A stretch of DNA of 64,000 bases, from positions 1 through 64,000 of the forward strand of contig DATIKU010000018.1 in NCBI GenBank assembly GCA_035477215.1, read 5' to 3'. How positions within the stretch are numbered: the stretch's first letter is position 1; the number at the start of each line of letters is the position of its first letter. Below, one piece after another: positions 1 to 9,795 of the stretch. The translations under genes and the position numbers were made by a program. The DNA is from Spirochaetota bacterium (GTDB lineage: Bacteria > Spirochaetota > UBA4802 > UBA5368). The notes under the pieces were generated by a model, which did not search any database, had not been told where the DNA came from, and saw only the letters and a list, made by a program, of their open reading frames with translations.

Positions 1-327
1 CGGGTCCAGATCGATGATCTCGGCCGCGTAGCACCAGCAGCGTGTTACATCGATCACCGCGCCGACGCCCTCCTTACGGAACAGCTCAAAACAGCGCGCG
101 GCCTCCGCCGCGCCGCCCGTCGTGAAATCGGGCACCACGCACCCAACCGGGAGGCCGCACGCATGCCTGAGGGCGCCGGTTATGAGTTCGGCCGCGGAAA
201 GCGCCATGGCCATGATCGGCTCCTCAAGCGATTCCCGGACGCCGTTTCGGCGCCCGTCGATCACCGGGCGTATGCCGATCTTCGGCAGTCGGCCGTTTTG
301 CCCGTTTCCCGGCGCGTGAATCCGCAT
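1..327 (-). CDS. fucI: L-fucose isomerase, N-terminal part (cut by window edge)
   Basis: The reverse strand reads from an ATG at 327 to the window edge without a stop, giving 109 residues. The start of the mature fold matches the N-terminus of E. coli FucI as I know it: [14 protein letters not shown], then [18 protein letters not shown] and [14 protein letters not shown]-fucose isomerase converts L-fucose to L-fuculose in the cytoplasm and uses Mn2+. Its active-site residues lie further downstream, outside the window. The ATG overlaps the stop of the upstream epimerase gene in a TGATG arrangement, so the two are probably translationally coupled. It is the last visible gene of the leftward sugar operon. 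An L-arabinose isomerase of the same superfamily is the alternative, but the N-terminal match is specific to FucI. Confidence 0.9.
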   Translation of the reverse strand, partial: MRIHAPGNGQNGRLPKIGIRPVIDGRRNGVRESLEEPIMAMALSAAELITGALRHACGLPVGCVVPDFTTGGAAEAARCFELFRKEGVGAVIDVTRCWCYAAEIIDLDP

Positions 328-1151
328 CACGGCGCCCCCATGGCTTTTCGCAGAAACGCGGCGCTTCGCCGAACGGCGACATCGGGATCGGCCGTGTATT
401 GGAAGCCGAGCTCCACGGCCAGAAATCCCGTATACCCGGAGGTCATGAGCGCGCTCAGGAAAATATCGTAGTGCATCCCTCCATCACCGGGCACCATGTG
501 GTCGTCGGTGACGCCGTTATTGTCGTCGATGTGATAATGGCAGGCCATCCCCGCGGTTTTCGAAACGACATCGGAAAGCGCCTCGGCGTTGACAAAGCAA
601 TGGCCGGTGTCCACGCAGAGTCCCATGGGACGGCCGAGCTCGCGGATTGCGCGCATCCCGTCATCCAGGGTGATAACGAGGTCCGTCTCGTGCCGGTTCC
701 CGGGCTCGAGGAGGAGCGAGACCGGTATCCCGGCCGTGTGCTCGGAGAGCGCGCGCATGCTTTCGAGCATGGCGCCCCACGCCGCGTCCCGCCCCTGGCC
801 GTAAAGGCTGTATCCGGGACACACGCTCACCGACGGGGAGCCGAGACCGGCCGCGGCGTCGATGCTCCGCTTCATGTAATCCACGCTTGCGCGGCGCATG
901 TCATCGTCGGGTGCGGCGATATTGACGGGATAGCGAAACTGTGCCGGAATGAAATTGGACACGGAAATATTCAGGTCCTCCATCAGCCGCCGGAGTCCGG
1001 CGACCCTGGCGCTGCTCATGTCCTCGCAGTAGGCATGAGGCCTCCCTCCCCACAGTTCGACCCCCTCGTAACCGAACGAGGCCGTGCGCCGTATCGCATC
1101 ATCCAGCGAATAGCGGTAGTATACGAATGTCGAGGCGCTGAGTCGTATCAT
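327..1151 (-). CDS. Sugar phosphate isomerase/epimerase, TIM-barrel family
   Basis: This 274-residue protein looks like a xylose-isomerase-like TIM barrel (AP endonuclease family 2 / sugar phosphate isomerase-epimerase). Visible metal-site segments are EGVELWGG near the N-terminus, LLLEPGNR and CVDTGHCF in the middle, YHIDDNNG, and AVELGF near the C-terminus. Such enzymes isomerise or epimerise sugars with a divalent metal; the exact substrate cannot be read from sequence. The start at 1151 (MIRLSAS) is chosen because AGGG lies a suitable distance upstream. In-frame ATGs at 1169 and 1193 would overlap or crowd the upstream hydrolase gene. It sits between a glycoside hydrolase and fucI, so a role in interconverting a sugar released by the hydrolase is likely but inferred. 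Confidence 0.75.
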   Translation of the reverse strand: MIRLSASTFVYYRYSLDDAIRRTASFGYEGVELWGGRPHAYCEDMSSARVAGLRRLMEDLNISVSNFIPAQFRYPVNIAAPDDDMRRASVDYMKRSIDAAAGLGSPSVSVCPGYSLYGQGRDAAWGAMLESMRALSEHTAGIPVSLLLEPGNRHETDLVITLDDGMRAIRELGRPMGLCVDTGHCFVNAEALSDVVSKTAGMACHYHIDDNNGVTDDHMVPGDGGMHYDIFLSALMTSGYTGFLAVELGFQYTADPDVAVRRSAAFLRKAMGAP

Positions 1152-1174
1152 ATGCGTACCCTTTTTCATCAGCA

Positions 1175-3694
1175 TTAATCCGCAAAAGCCCACCGCCGGT
1201 AGGACGGCTCCTCAATAATGCCTGAAGGCGAGAGCACGCACGGCGGATAGGCAAATGCCGACGCGTCGGCCCTGATATCTTCCGGCGGCGCATCGCCCCG
1301 ATACGGCGCCAGCATGATCTCAAAGGACTGCCGCCGCCCGTTGAAGGAGGGTGCATATGGCAGTATATGATCCGATGCCGAAAACCGCTTGGCGACGAAG
1401 GCCCCGATTCCGGTATAGGCCGTATGATAGGAATACTGTTTACCCCAATAGCTGCCGAAGGGATTGAGATAGACCCAAGTGTTATTTTGAATCCGCCGTG
1501 TCCTGAGCGGACAGAAGGCCATGGAGGCGGACGCGGACGCGGTCTGCGCGACCAGCATCCCCTCCCGGCCGTTGGAAACCGCCACCCAGGCGTTCGTCAC
1601 ATGGTTATTGCAGGAATCAAGCTCGCTATTGCCCGAAAAATCGCCGTAATCGAGGTGGTACGAGCTCACCTGGCCGAAATAATTGTGCTTCCACACCCTG
1701 AGAGGAGAGCCGGCACTTCCGCTAATAGAAGGCGCGATCTCGCAGGGAATGATTTCCTCCCAGCGGGCGTCCCATTTCTGCTGGAGACGGGCCGCCTTGC
1801 CCTTCTCGAATCCCTTCATGGGTGTTGATGGATACTGTATTGTCATCCGTACATACAGGTAAGGGAGGTCCGCGGCAAGGACGAACTCGCGTTCCACCAC
1901 GGCATGGGCGTTCACGTCGGGTAGCTCGATTTCACTTTTCATGCGAACGAAACCGAACCGGCCCTCGCCGATCGTCAGCGACTCCGCCATCTTCCACAAC
2001 ACGGGCTCGCGGCGTTTTCCGTTATAGCCGATGGCCGTTGACATTCCTCCACCGCGCAAGACATCCTCCCCGTCATGCTCAAGTCCAAGAACATTTCCGG
2101 AGGTGTCATAACGCAGCGCGATCCGGCCGTTTTTTATTCCTCCTGTATATATGTGCACCGGGTGGTCCGGGGCCTTTGTGATCCCGCCTCGCGCGACCAG
2201 TTTGAAGTCACGGCGCTCGTTCGCATCGAGATGCACGACCGCATAGAGTTCACTTCCACCATCGCGTTCCAGCACGGCGGCGGGCACGCTGCGCCCGCCG
2301 GTGTCGACGAGCTCGACCCCGGCCGGATTTTTAAACCTCGCTCCGAGCTTCAATCCGAGCATGGACCGGGAGGGGCTCGCCTTGTATCGAACGGCCCCGG
2401 TGGAGACGCCGCGCGGATAATCGAAGAGCTGGCAATCGGAGCTACCGGCACCGAGCGAAGCGGCGGCGGCCTCGAAGCCGTTTCGCGCCAGATCAACGGA
2501 GCGGGAGGTCAGTGAGGCGGCGGTCCTGAGCCGTGTGAGATTCATGACCGGCGCGGCCATTCCAAAATGGGTAGTGGAAAGCAGGCGCAACCGTTCCTCG
2601 AACGATTCCGCCAGCAGCCCCCCGACGCGCTGCCCTGACGCCGCCGATTCCTCAAGCAGCCTGAGGGACTGGAGTTCGAGCAGACGCGAACGCTCGAGCC
2701 CGGTCCATATCTCCTGGTTCTCCCATTTTTCCGCCCAGCTCGAGAGGCCGTCAAAGCTTCCGTCGGCCGTATCCTGTCCGAAACTCAGTTTCCCGACCGG
2801 CGGATGATTTTTCAGGTACTCGCAGGGCGTTGTGAAGGTCACATATTCCAGATCGAGGATGCTCTCGACCAGCCCCTTCAAGCCCTGCCCCATCGAGTAC
2901 AGGCGCGAAACGACCGGCACACTGATACCGTACCAGAACTGATCGTCGGCGTCCATATCGATAATGAGCAGCAGGTCGGTCGGCTCCTCCATGGAGCGCT
3001 GCTTTCTCCTGAGACGCTTCACCCAGCGACGCAGTGAGATATTGTCGAGCAGGTCGCCCGGATTGTAGGCGGGGACGAGCACCATGGAGCCTTCCATCCC
3101 GGGGACCGAGAATTCAAGAGGATTGTACCGCTCGGCAAGTGAAAGCTCCGGGACGAAATTACTGAAACCGTTGAAGGGGATGGCGCTGTAAAACAGGCTT
3201 ATGTAACGAATCCCGTGGCGGGGGTATAAAGCCAGGTGCGAGGGTGTGAACATCATCTCCTGTGGACGTACCATGGGAGCGAAGTCCCCGAACAGATCGC
3301 GCACTCCCGATCCCTGTGGATTCGATATCGCGCGCGCGATCGCCTCGTCGAACTCCCGCGCGGTCGACGCGCTCACAAGGCCGTTGTTGTAGGACATTAT
3401 CTGGATCTCGTCAAGCCCGCTCCTCACCCTTCGCTGCATCGATTCGATTATATCCGGGCAATGGCGCGGCATGATGGTCTCGAGCGAAAAATAGTTTTCG
3501 AAATCCCATGTCCCGCGCACCGGTACCCCTCTTGCATTGAATTCGTCGAGCACCTCGATGACCCGGCGAATCACTCGGATGTCTTTGCCGAAACCGAGCT
3601 CATCCGGCGTATCACCCCTGAAGGAGTGATAAAAGTTCCCGTGGAACCTGAAAGCCACATGAATACGCGAGGCCGGTCCGCTTTTCCCTTTCAT
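1175..3694 (-). CDS. GH38/GH57-like glycoside hydrolase
   Basis: This is an 839-residue protein without an obvious signal peptide. The first ~330 residues look like the distorted (beta/alpha) barrel of the GH38/GH57/polysaccharide deacetylase group. It starts with strand IHVAFRFHGNFYHSF, has RGTWDFENYF near residue 60, an acidic LLLIIDMDADDQFW near residue 255, and QIMSYNNG in between. The remainder is beta-rich with many aromatics, as in the C-terminal sandwich domains of GH38 enzymes. The role would be hydrolysis of an oligosaccharide in the cytoplasm after import by the adjacent symporter. I cannot assign catalytic residues with certainty, and the exact family and substrate are unknown. 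The start has a good ribosome-binding site (GGAGAGGG) and follows the symporter stop by about 10 bases. Confidence 0.6.
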   Translation of the reverse strand: MKGKSGPASRIHVAFRFHGNFYHSFRGDTPDELGFGKDIRVIRRVIEVLDEFNARGVPVRGTWDFENYFSLETIMPRHCPDIIESMQRRVRSGLDEIQIMSYNNGLVSASTAREFDEAIARAISNPQGSGVRDLFGDFAPMVRPQEMMFTPSHLALYPRHGIRYISLFYSAIPFNGFSNFVPELSLAERYNPLEFSVPGMEGSMVLVPAYNPGDLLDNISLRRWVKRLRRKQRSMEEPTDLLLIIDMDADDQFWYGISVPVVSRLYSMGQGLKGLVESILDLEYVTFTTPCEYLKNHPPVGKLSFGQDTADGSFDGLSSWAEKWENQEIWTGLERSRLLELQSLRLLEESAASGQRVGGLLAESFEERLRLLSTTHFGMAAPVMNLTRLRTAASLTSRSVDLARNGFEAAAASLGAGSSDCQLFDYPRGVSTGAVRYKASPSRSMLGLKLGARFKNPAGVELVDTGGRSVPAAVLERDGGSELYAVVHLDANERRDFKLVARGGITKAPDHPVHIYTGGIKNGRIALRYDTSGNVLGLEHDGEDVLRGGGMSTAIGYNGKRREPVLWKMAESLTIGEGRFGFVRMKSEIELPDVNAHAVVEREFVLAADLPYLYVRMTIQYPSTPMKGFEKGKAARLQQKWDARWEEIIPCEIAPSISGSAGSPLRVWKHNYFGQVSSYHLDYGDFSGNSELDSCNNHVTNAWVAVSNGREGMLVAQTASASASMAFCPLRTRRIQNNTWVYLNPFGSYWGKQYSYHTAYTGIGAFVAKRFSASDHILPYAPSFNGRRQSFEIMLAPYRGDAPPEDIRADASAFAYPPCVLSPSGIIEEPSYRRWAFAD

Positions 3695-3703
3695 GGCCCT
3701 CTC

Positions 3704-5173
3704 CTATCTCCTTCGACCGGAGCCGGTCTTGCCGCGTTCGAAGACGTTCTTCAATGCTTCCTCCTCCGCTACGTTCACGGCTCCGGCACGCCGGGCGATG
3801 AGAAACACCTTCAGCCGGTCATGCAGCTCCCGCGTGAGACCGTAACGCCAGGCATTATACACGCACACGGTCAGGTAGACCACCGGCACCAGCATAAGCA
3901 TCAATCGCAGGGTGAGTAAAAGCTCCGGCGATTGCGGCTGCTTTACCAGGGTCTTTACCCCGTCGATCGTCTGCTCGATCGGCTTTATAAAACCGGCATA
4001 GGCAAGCACGTTCGACACGATGAAGATCCCCAGTGCGGTGCTGAGCTGCCGGAGAAAGGAAAGCACCCCGGAATATATCCCCTCCCGGCGCTCACCGGTA
4101 TAGAGTTCATCCACATCGGGGACGTCGGGCAGGATTGAATAGATCATGATCCCCATGCCCCCGGACCCCAGCCCCACAAACGCGGAGAAAACATAAATAA
4201 CCCATCGCGGCTGATCTCTGGTTATCAGGATACTTCCGGCCATTACAAGGGCGAAGAAGAGCCCGGCGGCAAGGAAGGCTTTTTTCTTGCCTGTTTTACG
4301 GCTTGTCGCGGAAAAAATTAAAAGCGCGATAATCTGACAGAAAAGGAGTACCCCCAGCACGTAATTGGTCTCACCGGCACGCCCCATATAATAGGTCATA
4401 AAGTACATCATTATCGACATGATGATGTCCATCGTCGACATCGTGAACAGGTACATGAGCAGTACATTCACGAAGGTGGGGGTCTTGAACGGCTCGATGT
4501 AGGTCTTCCTGATGCTGAACGGCTCGGGTTCGCGCTGGAATTCCCTGCGCTCCCTGGTCAGGAAAAACGTCGCCAGGTACGGCAGGCCGAACACCAGGCC
4601 GAAGATAACGGCCATCACGAAGAAACCGGTGCTCTCGTCCGGGAACATCTTGACGATCTGGAAGGGGACCACCGCGCAGACAAGGGATGAACCCATCGAA
4701 AAGAGCATTCTTATGGTTGCGAGGGAGGTCCGCTCGGTATAATCGAGCGTGAGCTCCGACGCCAGCGAGAAATACGGGATCATCATGAAGGAATGTACCG
4801 TCGTGAAGAACATGTACGAGCCCAGCGCGTAAGCCAGCCGGTGCCATTCCTTTTCGAAGCCGACGTTGTACCAGAGCATGGAAAAGGCGAGCGAGACGAG
4901 GACTACGCCCGCCAGGAAATACGGCCTCCTGCGGCCGAAGCGCGTCCGGGTACGGTCCGTGAGGACTCCGATGATCGGATCGATTGAGGCGTCCCAGATT
5001 TTGCTGATGAGAAAAACTATCCCCGCCAGAGCCGGCGAGATGAGCAGTACGTCGGTGATAAAATACAAATAAAAAAAACCGATGATAACCAGCGATCCGC
5101 CGCCGAAGATATCGCCCGCGCCGAAACCCAGCTTCGTCGAAAGCCTCAACCTCTCGTCTTTGCCATTGTCCAT
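3704..5173 (-). CDS. GPH-family sugar:cation symporter (MelB-like MFS transporter)
   Basis: This 489-residue protein has about twelve hydrophobic segments. A glycoside-pentoside-hexuronide symporter signature is near the N-terminus: KIWDASIDPIIGVLTD, then RTRTRFGRRRPY. In MelB the matching Asp residues bind the coupling cation. It should import a sugar or glycoside with Na+ or H+ across the inner membrane. The start at 5173 is preferred because GGGGAG lies upstream; an in-frame ATG at 5212 adds 13 residues that do not look like transporter sequence. It is the first gene of the leftward operon with the hydrolase, epimerase and fucI, so a fucosylated or related sugar is a plausible substrate (inference). 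Confidence 0.88.
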   Translation of the reverse strand: MDNGKDERLRLSTKLGFGAGDIFGGGSLVIIGFFYLYFITDVLLISPALAGIVFLISKIWDASIDPIIGVLTDRTRTRFGRRRPYFLAGVVLVSLAFSMLWYNVGFEKEWHRLAYALGSYMFFTTVHSFMMIPYFSLASELTLDYTERTSLATIRMLFSMGSSLVCAVVPFQIVKMFPDESTGFFVMAVIFGLVFGLPYLATFFLTRERREFQREPEPFSIRKTYIEPFKTPTFVNVLLMYLFTMSTMDIIMSIMMYFMTYYMGRAGETNYVLGVLLFCQIIALLIFSATSRKTGKKKAFLAAGLFFALVMAGSILITRDQPRWVIYVFSAFVGLGSGGMGIMIYSILPDVPDVDELYTGERREGIYSGVLSFLRQLSTALGIFIVSNVLAYAGFIKPIEQTIDGVKTLVKQPQSPELLLTLRLMLMLVPVVYLTVCVYNAWRYGLTRELHDRLKVFLIARRAGAVNVAEEEALKNVFERGKTGSGRRR

Positions 5174-5313
5174 GCCCGTCACTCTCCCCGTGAAATTGAG
5201 CGTCTGCGGCACACCCGATATTCAATCCCGGCGACGAGCATGGTGCGGCACTGCGTACTCCCCGACTAATGGGAAACACCCTCCCCGGTATTTCATATCG
5301 TAAATATTATATC

Positions 5314-5331
5314 ATATTTGCGCGCAAATAT
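5314..5331. promoter_or_regulatory. 18-bp perfect palindrome upstream of the sugar operon
   Basis: ATATTTGCGCGCAAATAT is a perfect inverted repeat set in AT-rich sequence about 140 bases upstream of the symporter start and after the leuS terminator. The position and symmetry suggest a dimeric regulator's operator or a site near the operon promoter. The centre is GC rather than the CG usual for LacI-type operators. The regulator is not in the window. Confidence 0.5.
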
Positions 5332-5360
5332 TGCAAGAAGAAATCACACCCTTTCCACTA

Positions 5361-5393
5361 AAAACAAAAGGCCGGGCTTTCACCCGGCCTTTT
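5361..5393 (-). terminator. Intrinsic terminator after leuS
   Basis: The stem GGCCGGG / CCCGGCC (5370-5376 with 5383-5389) is extended by A-T pairs. On the reverse strand it is followed by a T-rich run. It lies just downstream of the leuS stop. Confidence 0.85.
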
Positions 5394-5419
5394 CATGCCG
5401 CATGGTTCGATTAAGGCTT

Positions 5420-7888
5420 TTACTTGACGACTATATTGACCAGCTTCCCCGGAACCACGATCACTTTTACGACCCGTTTGCCGGCGGTGAATTCCGCGAT
5501 CCGCTGGTCGCCAAGCGCCAGCTTTTCCATCTCGTCATTCGGGATGCCGGGAGTGACCACCGCCTTCGACCGGTTCTTGCCGTTTACCTGGAAGACGATC
5601 TCGATCTCCTCGCGCATCGAAAGCGCTTCAATATAGGAAGGCCACGGATGGTCGACGAGGAGCTCCCCGTGTCCCAGCATGGCCCACATCTCCTCGGCCA
5701 CGTGCGGCACGAAGGGGGAGAGCATCGGGATCAGCGAATCGAAAATTTCGGACAGAACCTTCGCTCCGTCGGGCGTGGAGGCCTCCGCCACGGGGAGCTG
5801 GTAGAGCGCGTTCACCAGCTCCATCATGCGGGCGATGGCGGTGTTGTACTGCATTCGCTCCTCGATGTCGTTGGTCACGATCTTCACCGTGCGATGGAGC
5901 TCGATTCGAAGCGACCGGAGCGCATCTGTAAGCGCGGCGTCGGGCTCTGGTTTTTCTTTGGTATAGCGATCGGCATATTTGCTCACGATGCGCCACACGC
6001 GGCCGATGAATCGGAAACAACCCTCCACGCCCTTGTCCGACCAGTCGAGGTCCTTGTCGGGCGGTGAGGCGAAGAGCATGAAAAGCCGCGCGGTGTCCGC
6101 GCCGTAATCTTCCATAATCTTATCGGGGTCCACGATGTTCCCCTTGGACTTGCTCATCTTGGCGCCGTCCTTGATCACCATTCCCTGGGTGAGGAGCCTG
6201 GTGAACGGTTCGCGGCACTTGACGAGCCCAAGGTCGTGGAGCACCATGTTGAAAAAGCGCGCATAGAGCAGGTGCATGCACGCGTGTTCGATGCCGCCAA
6301 TATACTGGTCCACGGGCATCCAGTGGTCGACCTCCTCGCGGTCGAACATCTCCCTCGATTTCGGCGAGGTGAACTTCGCGAAATACCACGACGAGTCCAC
6401 GAAGGTGTCCATGGTGTCGGTCTCGCGCCGCGCCTTCCCGCCGCACTTCGGGCAGGTGGTGTTGATGAAATCATCCATGAACGTAAGCGGCGAGCGCGAG
6501 TCTCCCCGGAACTCCACCTCCGTGGGGAGAACCACCGGCAATTCACCCTCCGGCACCAGCGCCGGGCCGCATTTTTCGCAGTAGACTACCGGAATGGGAC
6601 AGCCCCAGTAGCGCTGTCGCGAGATCAGCCAGTCCCGCAGACGATAGGTGACGGCGCGCTTGCCGAAACCCTTCTCCTCCGCAAAATCCGCTATTTTCGC
6701 CATAGCCTCCCCGTTCCACAGCCCGTCGAACGGCCCGGAGTTGATGCAGAGGCCGTCATCCACATAGGCGTCGTCCATGGTATCCACCGATAGCGGCTCA
6801 CCCGGGCGGTCGATCACGATCTTTACCGGGATTCCATACTTATGCGCGAAGACGAAGTCGCGCGTATCGTGCGCCGGCACCGCCATAATGGCGCCCGTTC
6901 CGTATTCCATCAGCACGAAATTGCCCACGTACAGCGGCACGATATCGCCGTTGAAGGGATTGATTATTTTGAGCCCGGTGTCGACCCCTTCCTTCTCCTT
7001 CTCCTCCGAAAGCCTGTCGATTAGGGACTGCGATTTGAATCGCTCTATAAACCCACGTACCTCCGGGTTTGTCACCCGGTCCAGCAGCGGATGCTCGGGC
7101 GCGATCACCATGAAGGTGACGCCGAACACCGTGTCGGGACGTGTCGTGTATATGGGAAAGTCCCCGCCGGTCTCAAGCCTGAAGTTTACGGTAAGACCGG
7201 TCGAACGGCCGATCCAGTTACGCTGCATCACGACCACGCGCTCGGGCCAGCCGTCGCCGAGTTCGTCGTGGCCTTTCAGTAGATCGTCCGCGTAATCGGT
7301 TATCTTGAAGAACCACTGCTCGAGCTCCTTCTGTGTGACGCTCGAGTCGCAGCGCCAGCAGAGGCCGTCCTCCACCTGCTCGTTAGCCAGCACCGTGTTG
7401 CACGAGGGGCACCAGTTCACCGAGGCCTTCTTCTTGTAGGCGAGGCCCTTCTCGTACATCCTGCAGAACATCCACTGGTTCCAGCGGTAATAGTCCGGGT
7501 CGCTGGTGGCGACCTCGCGCGTCCAGTCGTAGGAGACGCCGAGCCTGCGGAACTGCTCCTTCATGTGGCCTATATTGTCGAGCGTCCACCGGTACGGCGG
7601 GATGCCTCCCTTGATGGCCGCGTTCTCGGCCGGCAAGCCGAACGCGTCCCAGCCGATCGGGTGCAGCACGTTAAACCCCCTCATGCGCTTGAAACGCGCC
7701 ATAAGATCGCCGATGGAATAATTGCGCACGTGGCCCATGTGCAGCCGGCCCGATGGATAGGGAAACATCTCGAGAAGATAATATTTCTTACGTTTGGGGT
7801 CGCGCCTGGATTCGAAGACCCCGGCATCTTCCCAGCGCTTCTGCCATTTAGATTCAATCTCTTTAAACGTGTAATCGCGCTCCGCCAT
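5420..7888 (-). CDS. leuS: Leucyl-tRNA synthetase
   Basis: This 822-residue class I aminoacyl-tRNA synthetase attaches leucine to tRNA-Leu in the cytoplasm. The HIGH-type motif is HMGHVRNY near residue 42 within MFPYPSGRLHMGH. The KMSKS loop is intact (AKMSKSKGN) near residue 575. A CP1 editing insertion with VFGVTFMVIAPEHPL is present, and the zinc-type cysteines CPSCNTVLANEQV and CPKCGGKAR are visible. Length fits bacterial LeuS. The start at 7888 (MAERDYTF) is preferred over an upstream in-frame ATG because GAGGTG lies six bases before it. A possible -35 (TTGACT on the reverse strand near 7949) precedes it. It stands alone, with a terminator after it. Confidence 0.98.
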   Translation of the reverse strand: MAERDYTFKEIESKWQKRWEDAGVFESRRDPKRKKYYLLEMFPYPSGRLHMGHVRNYSIGDLMARFKRMRGFNVLHPIGWDAFGLPAENAAIKGGIPPYRWTLDNIGHMKEQFRRLGVSYDWTREVATSDPDYYRWNQWMFCRMYEKGLAYKKKASVNWCPSCNTVLANEQVEDGLCWRCDSSVTQKELEQWFFKITDYADDLLKGHDELGDGWPERVVVMQRNWIGRSTGLTVNFRLETGGDFPIYTTRPDTVFGVTFMVIAPEHPLLDRVTNPEVRGFIERFKSQSLIDRLSEEKEKEGVDTGLKIINPFNGDIVPLYVGNFVLMEYGTGAIMAVPAHDTRDFVFAHKYGIPVKIVIDRPGEPLSVDTMDDAYVDDGLCINSGPFDGLWNGEAMAKIADFAEEKGFGKRAVTYRLRDWLISRQRYWGCPIPVVYCEKCGPALVPEGELPVVLPTEVEFRGDSRSPLTFMDDFINTTCPKCGGKARRETDTMDTFVDSSWYFAKFTSPKSREMFDREEVDHWMPVDQYIGGIEHACMHLLYARFFNMVLHDLGLVKCREPFTRLLTQGMVIKDGAKMSKSKGNIVDPDKIMEDYGADTARLFMLFASPPDKDLDWSDKGVEGCFRFIGRVWRIVSKYADRYTKEKPEPDAALTDALRSLRIELHRTVKIVTNDIEERMQYNTAIARMMELVNALYQLPVAEASTPDGAKVLSEIFDSLIPMLSPFVPHVAEEMWAMLGHGELLVDHPWPSYIEALSMREEIEIVFQVNGKNRSKAVVTPGIPNDEMEKLALGDQRIAEFTAGKRVVKVIVVPGKLVNIVVK

Positions 7889-7983
7889 GGAACACCTCGC
7901 GCTCGTTGGTATCGACGCTTTCATTCTTTTTAAAAGCGGTAAAAGTCAAGTAAATTGCCGAAATCCGGGACGCGTCGCCCCCC

Positions 7984-9795
7984 CTATGACCCGCGGGGCT
8001 TTGAATCCGTCAGGAACTGGTCCGTGGTCCACGCGTCGAGAAGCCGGCTGTAGGCCTGGATTATATCGCGATGCGTCAGCACGCCCGTCACCGACCGGTT
8101 TTTCTCGGACTTCACCACGGGGATCGTCTCGAGGTCGTATTCCTCGATTTTCTGCATGGCGAACGACACGGGATCATCCTCGGTGACCACCGGAACCTCG
8201 GCGGTGACATCGTCCGCGATAAGGAGCTCGGTCAGCTCATGCGACACGATGGCCTGGCGCACCTGCCGGAGGGATATGACCCCGAGGAGCTCCTTCCTGT
8301 CATTCAGCACAAACACGTCACCGTATGTCGAGTGCATGAGTATATCAGTAAGCTTCCGAAACGGTGTGCGGTGGCTCACCACATCGTAGTTTGTCTTACG
8401 AAGCTCGCGCACCTTGATCTTCCCGAGGAGGTCCATCTCCCCCCGCTTCGAAACGTCGATGCCTTCCTTCATCAGCTCGAGCGTGTAAGTGCCCCCCTTG
8501 TTGACGTAGATCACAACAAGGTAGGCGATGATCGAGACGAACATGAGCGGCAGGATGAAGTGATAGTCGCCCGTCACCTCGAACACCAGGAGTATCGAGG
8601 TCAGCGGAATGGCATTGATGCCGGCAAGTACACCTCCCATCCCCACAAGCGCGAATACGACCGGATCGAGGGAGGTCGCGAACAACGCGTTCACCAACAC
8701 GGCGAAGGAGTGTCCAAGCAGAACGCCGATCATGAGCGAAGGCGCGAAGGTGCCGCCATAGAAACCCGCTTCGAGTAAAAGCGCCATGAAGACCAGCTTG
8801 AGCACGAGGAGCGCGAGCACGAAAGCCAGGGAATAGTGATGGTTGAGGACCTCGTTGATAGTGTTGTAGCCGATACCGTAAAGCTGGTGAAAGAAAAGGA
8901 GCACGACCCCGAAAAGCGCCGCGGCCGGTACCAGCTTCATGAATTCGTTTGTGATGCCGAGCTTTTTTACGAGGAGAAACGAAGAACCTTTGCGAAGCTG
9001 GAAAAAAAGAATCGAAACCGCGCCGCACAGAATCGCGAGCAAAAGGAAGTACGGAAAATCGCCGACCTCTCCCGAAGAGTATTGCGGGATTCTGAATACG
9101 TGCTTGTTGCCCAGGACCGCGCGGGAAAATACGTCCGCGACCACCGAGGAGATAACCAGCGAGCTCATGGCCTGGTTTTTAAAGTCGTTCAGGAGGATGA
9201 CCTCGATACCGAAAAAGACCCCGGCGATGGGGGCGTTGAACACCGCCGCAATCGCCGCACCGGCACCCGCCACGGCGTACATACGCATCTCGCGCTGGTT
9301 GAGTCGAAAAATCTGCGCCATGAGCGATCCGAGGCCGCTCCCCATCTTGGCGGCGGGGCCCTCCGGCCCCAGCGGCGCACCCGACCCTATCGAGATGATC
9401 GGCGCGAAGAAGTGGAACAGCGTAACCTTGAAGGGGATGAATCCATTACGAAAAAGCACGGACTTGATCACGCTCGTCACGTCGCGCTCGCGCGCGATCG
9501 CCGGTAGATATCTCGTCATCACCGCCACAACTATTGCTCCTATGACTGGGAATATGAAGATCAGATTGACATCGACTCCCATGTAGGTGCGAAGATTGAA
9601 ATATTCGAAAAAATGGCGGGTCCCCTCGAGCAGTGAGTGGAAGACGATTGCCCCCGCGCCGGCGAGAACACCGAGCAGTACGGAGAAAATGATATGCGAG
9701 ATGTACTTCGATATATCGGTGCTCGCGTAGCGCGTAAGAAGTCCGCGTTGCGCGTCTGCCAGTTCCCGCCAGGTGAAAAACCGACCCGGTCTCAT
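7984..9795 (-). CDS. ClC-type chloride channel/transporter with C-terminal CBS pair
   Basis: This is a 603-residue membrane protein. The ClC selectivity-filter motifs are visible: GSGAPLGPEGP near residue 135 (the Glu corresponds to the gating/proton glutamate of ClC exchangers) and GFYGGTFAPSLMIG near residue 350. About the last 140 residues form two CBS domains (TYGDVFVLNDRKELLGVIS and LETIPVVKSEKNRSVTGVLTHRDI), which in related proteins bind nucleotides and gate transport. It moves Cl- or another small anion, probably in exchange for H+. Its ATG overlaps the stop of the upstream PTS EIIA gene (ATGA), so the two are translationally coupled and perhaps functionally linked. Confidence 0.93.
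   Translation of the reverse strand: MRPGRFFTWRELADAQRGLLTRYASTDISKYISHIIFSVLLGVLAGAGAIVFHSLLEGTRHFFEYFNLRTYMGVDVNLIFIFPVIGAIVVAVMTRYLPAIARERDVTSVIKSVLFRNGFIPFKVTLFHFFAPIISIGSGAPLGPEGPAAKMGSGLGSLMAQIFRLNQREMRMYAVAGAGAAIAAVFNAPIAGVFFGIEVILLNDFKNQAMSSLVISSVVADVFSRAVLGNKHVFRIPQYSSGEVGDFPYFLLLAILCGAVSILFFQLRKGSSFLLVKKLGITNEFMKLVPAAALFGVVLLFFHQLYGIGYNTINEVLNHHYSLAFVLALLVLKLVFMALLLEAGFYGGTFAPSLMIGVLLGHSFAVLVNALFATSLDPVVFALVGMGGVLAGINAIPLTSILLVFEVTGDYHFILPLMFVSIIAYLVVIYVNKGGTYTLELMKEGIDVSKRGEMDLLGKIKVRELRKTNYDVVSHRTPFRKLTDILMHSTYGDVFVLNDRKELLGVISLRQVRQAIVSHELTELLIADDVTAEVPVVTEDDPVSFAMQKIEEYDLETIPVVKSEKNRSVTGVLTHRDIIQAYSRLLDAWTTDQFLTDSKPRGS

Noticed and set aside
399-1178. Long open frame on the plus strand opposite the epimerase gene
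   Set aside because: It is a shadow of the real gene, with low-complexity composition and no ribosome-binding site.
5314-5331. LacI-type operator
   Set aside because: LacI-family sites usually have a central CG, whereas this centre is GC, so no family was assigned.
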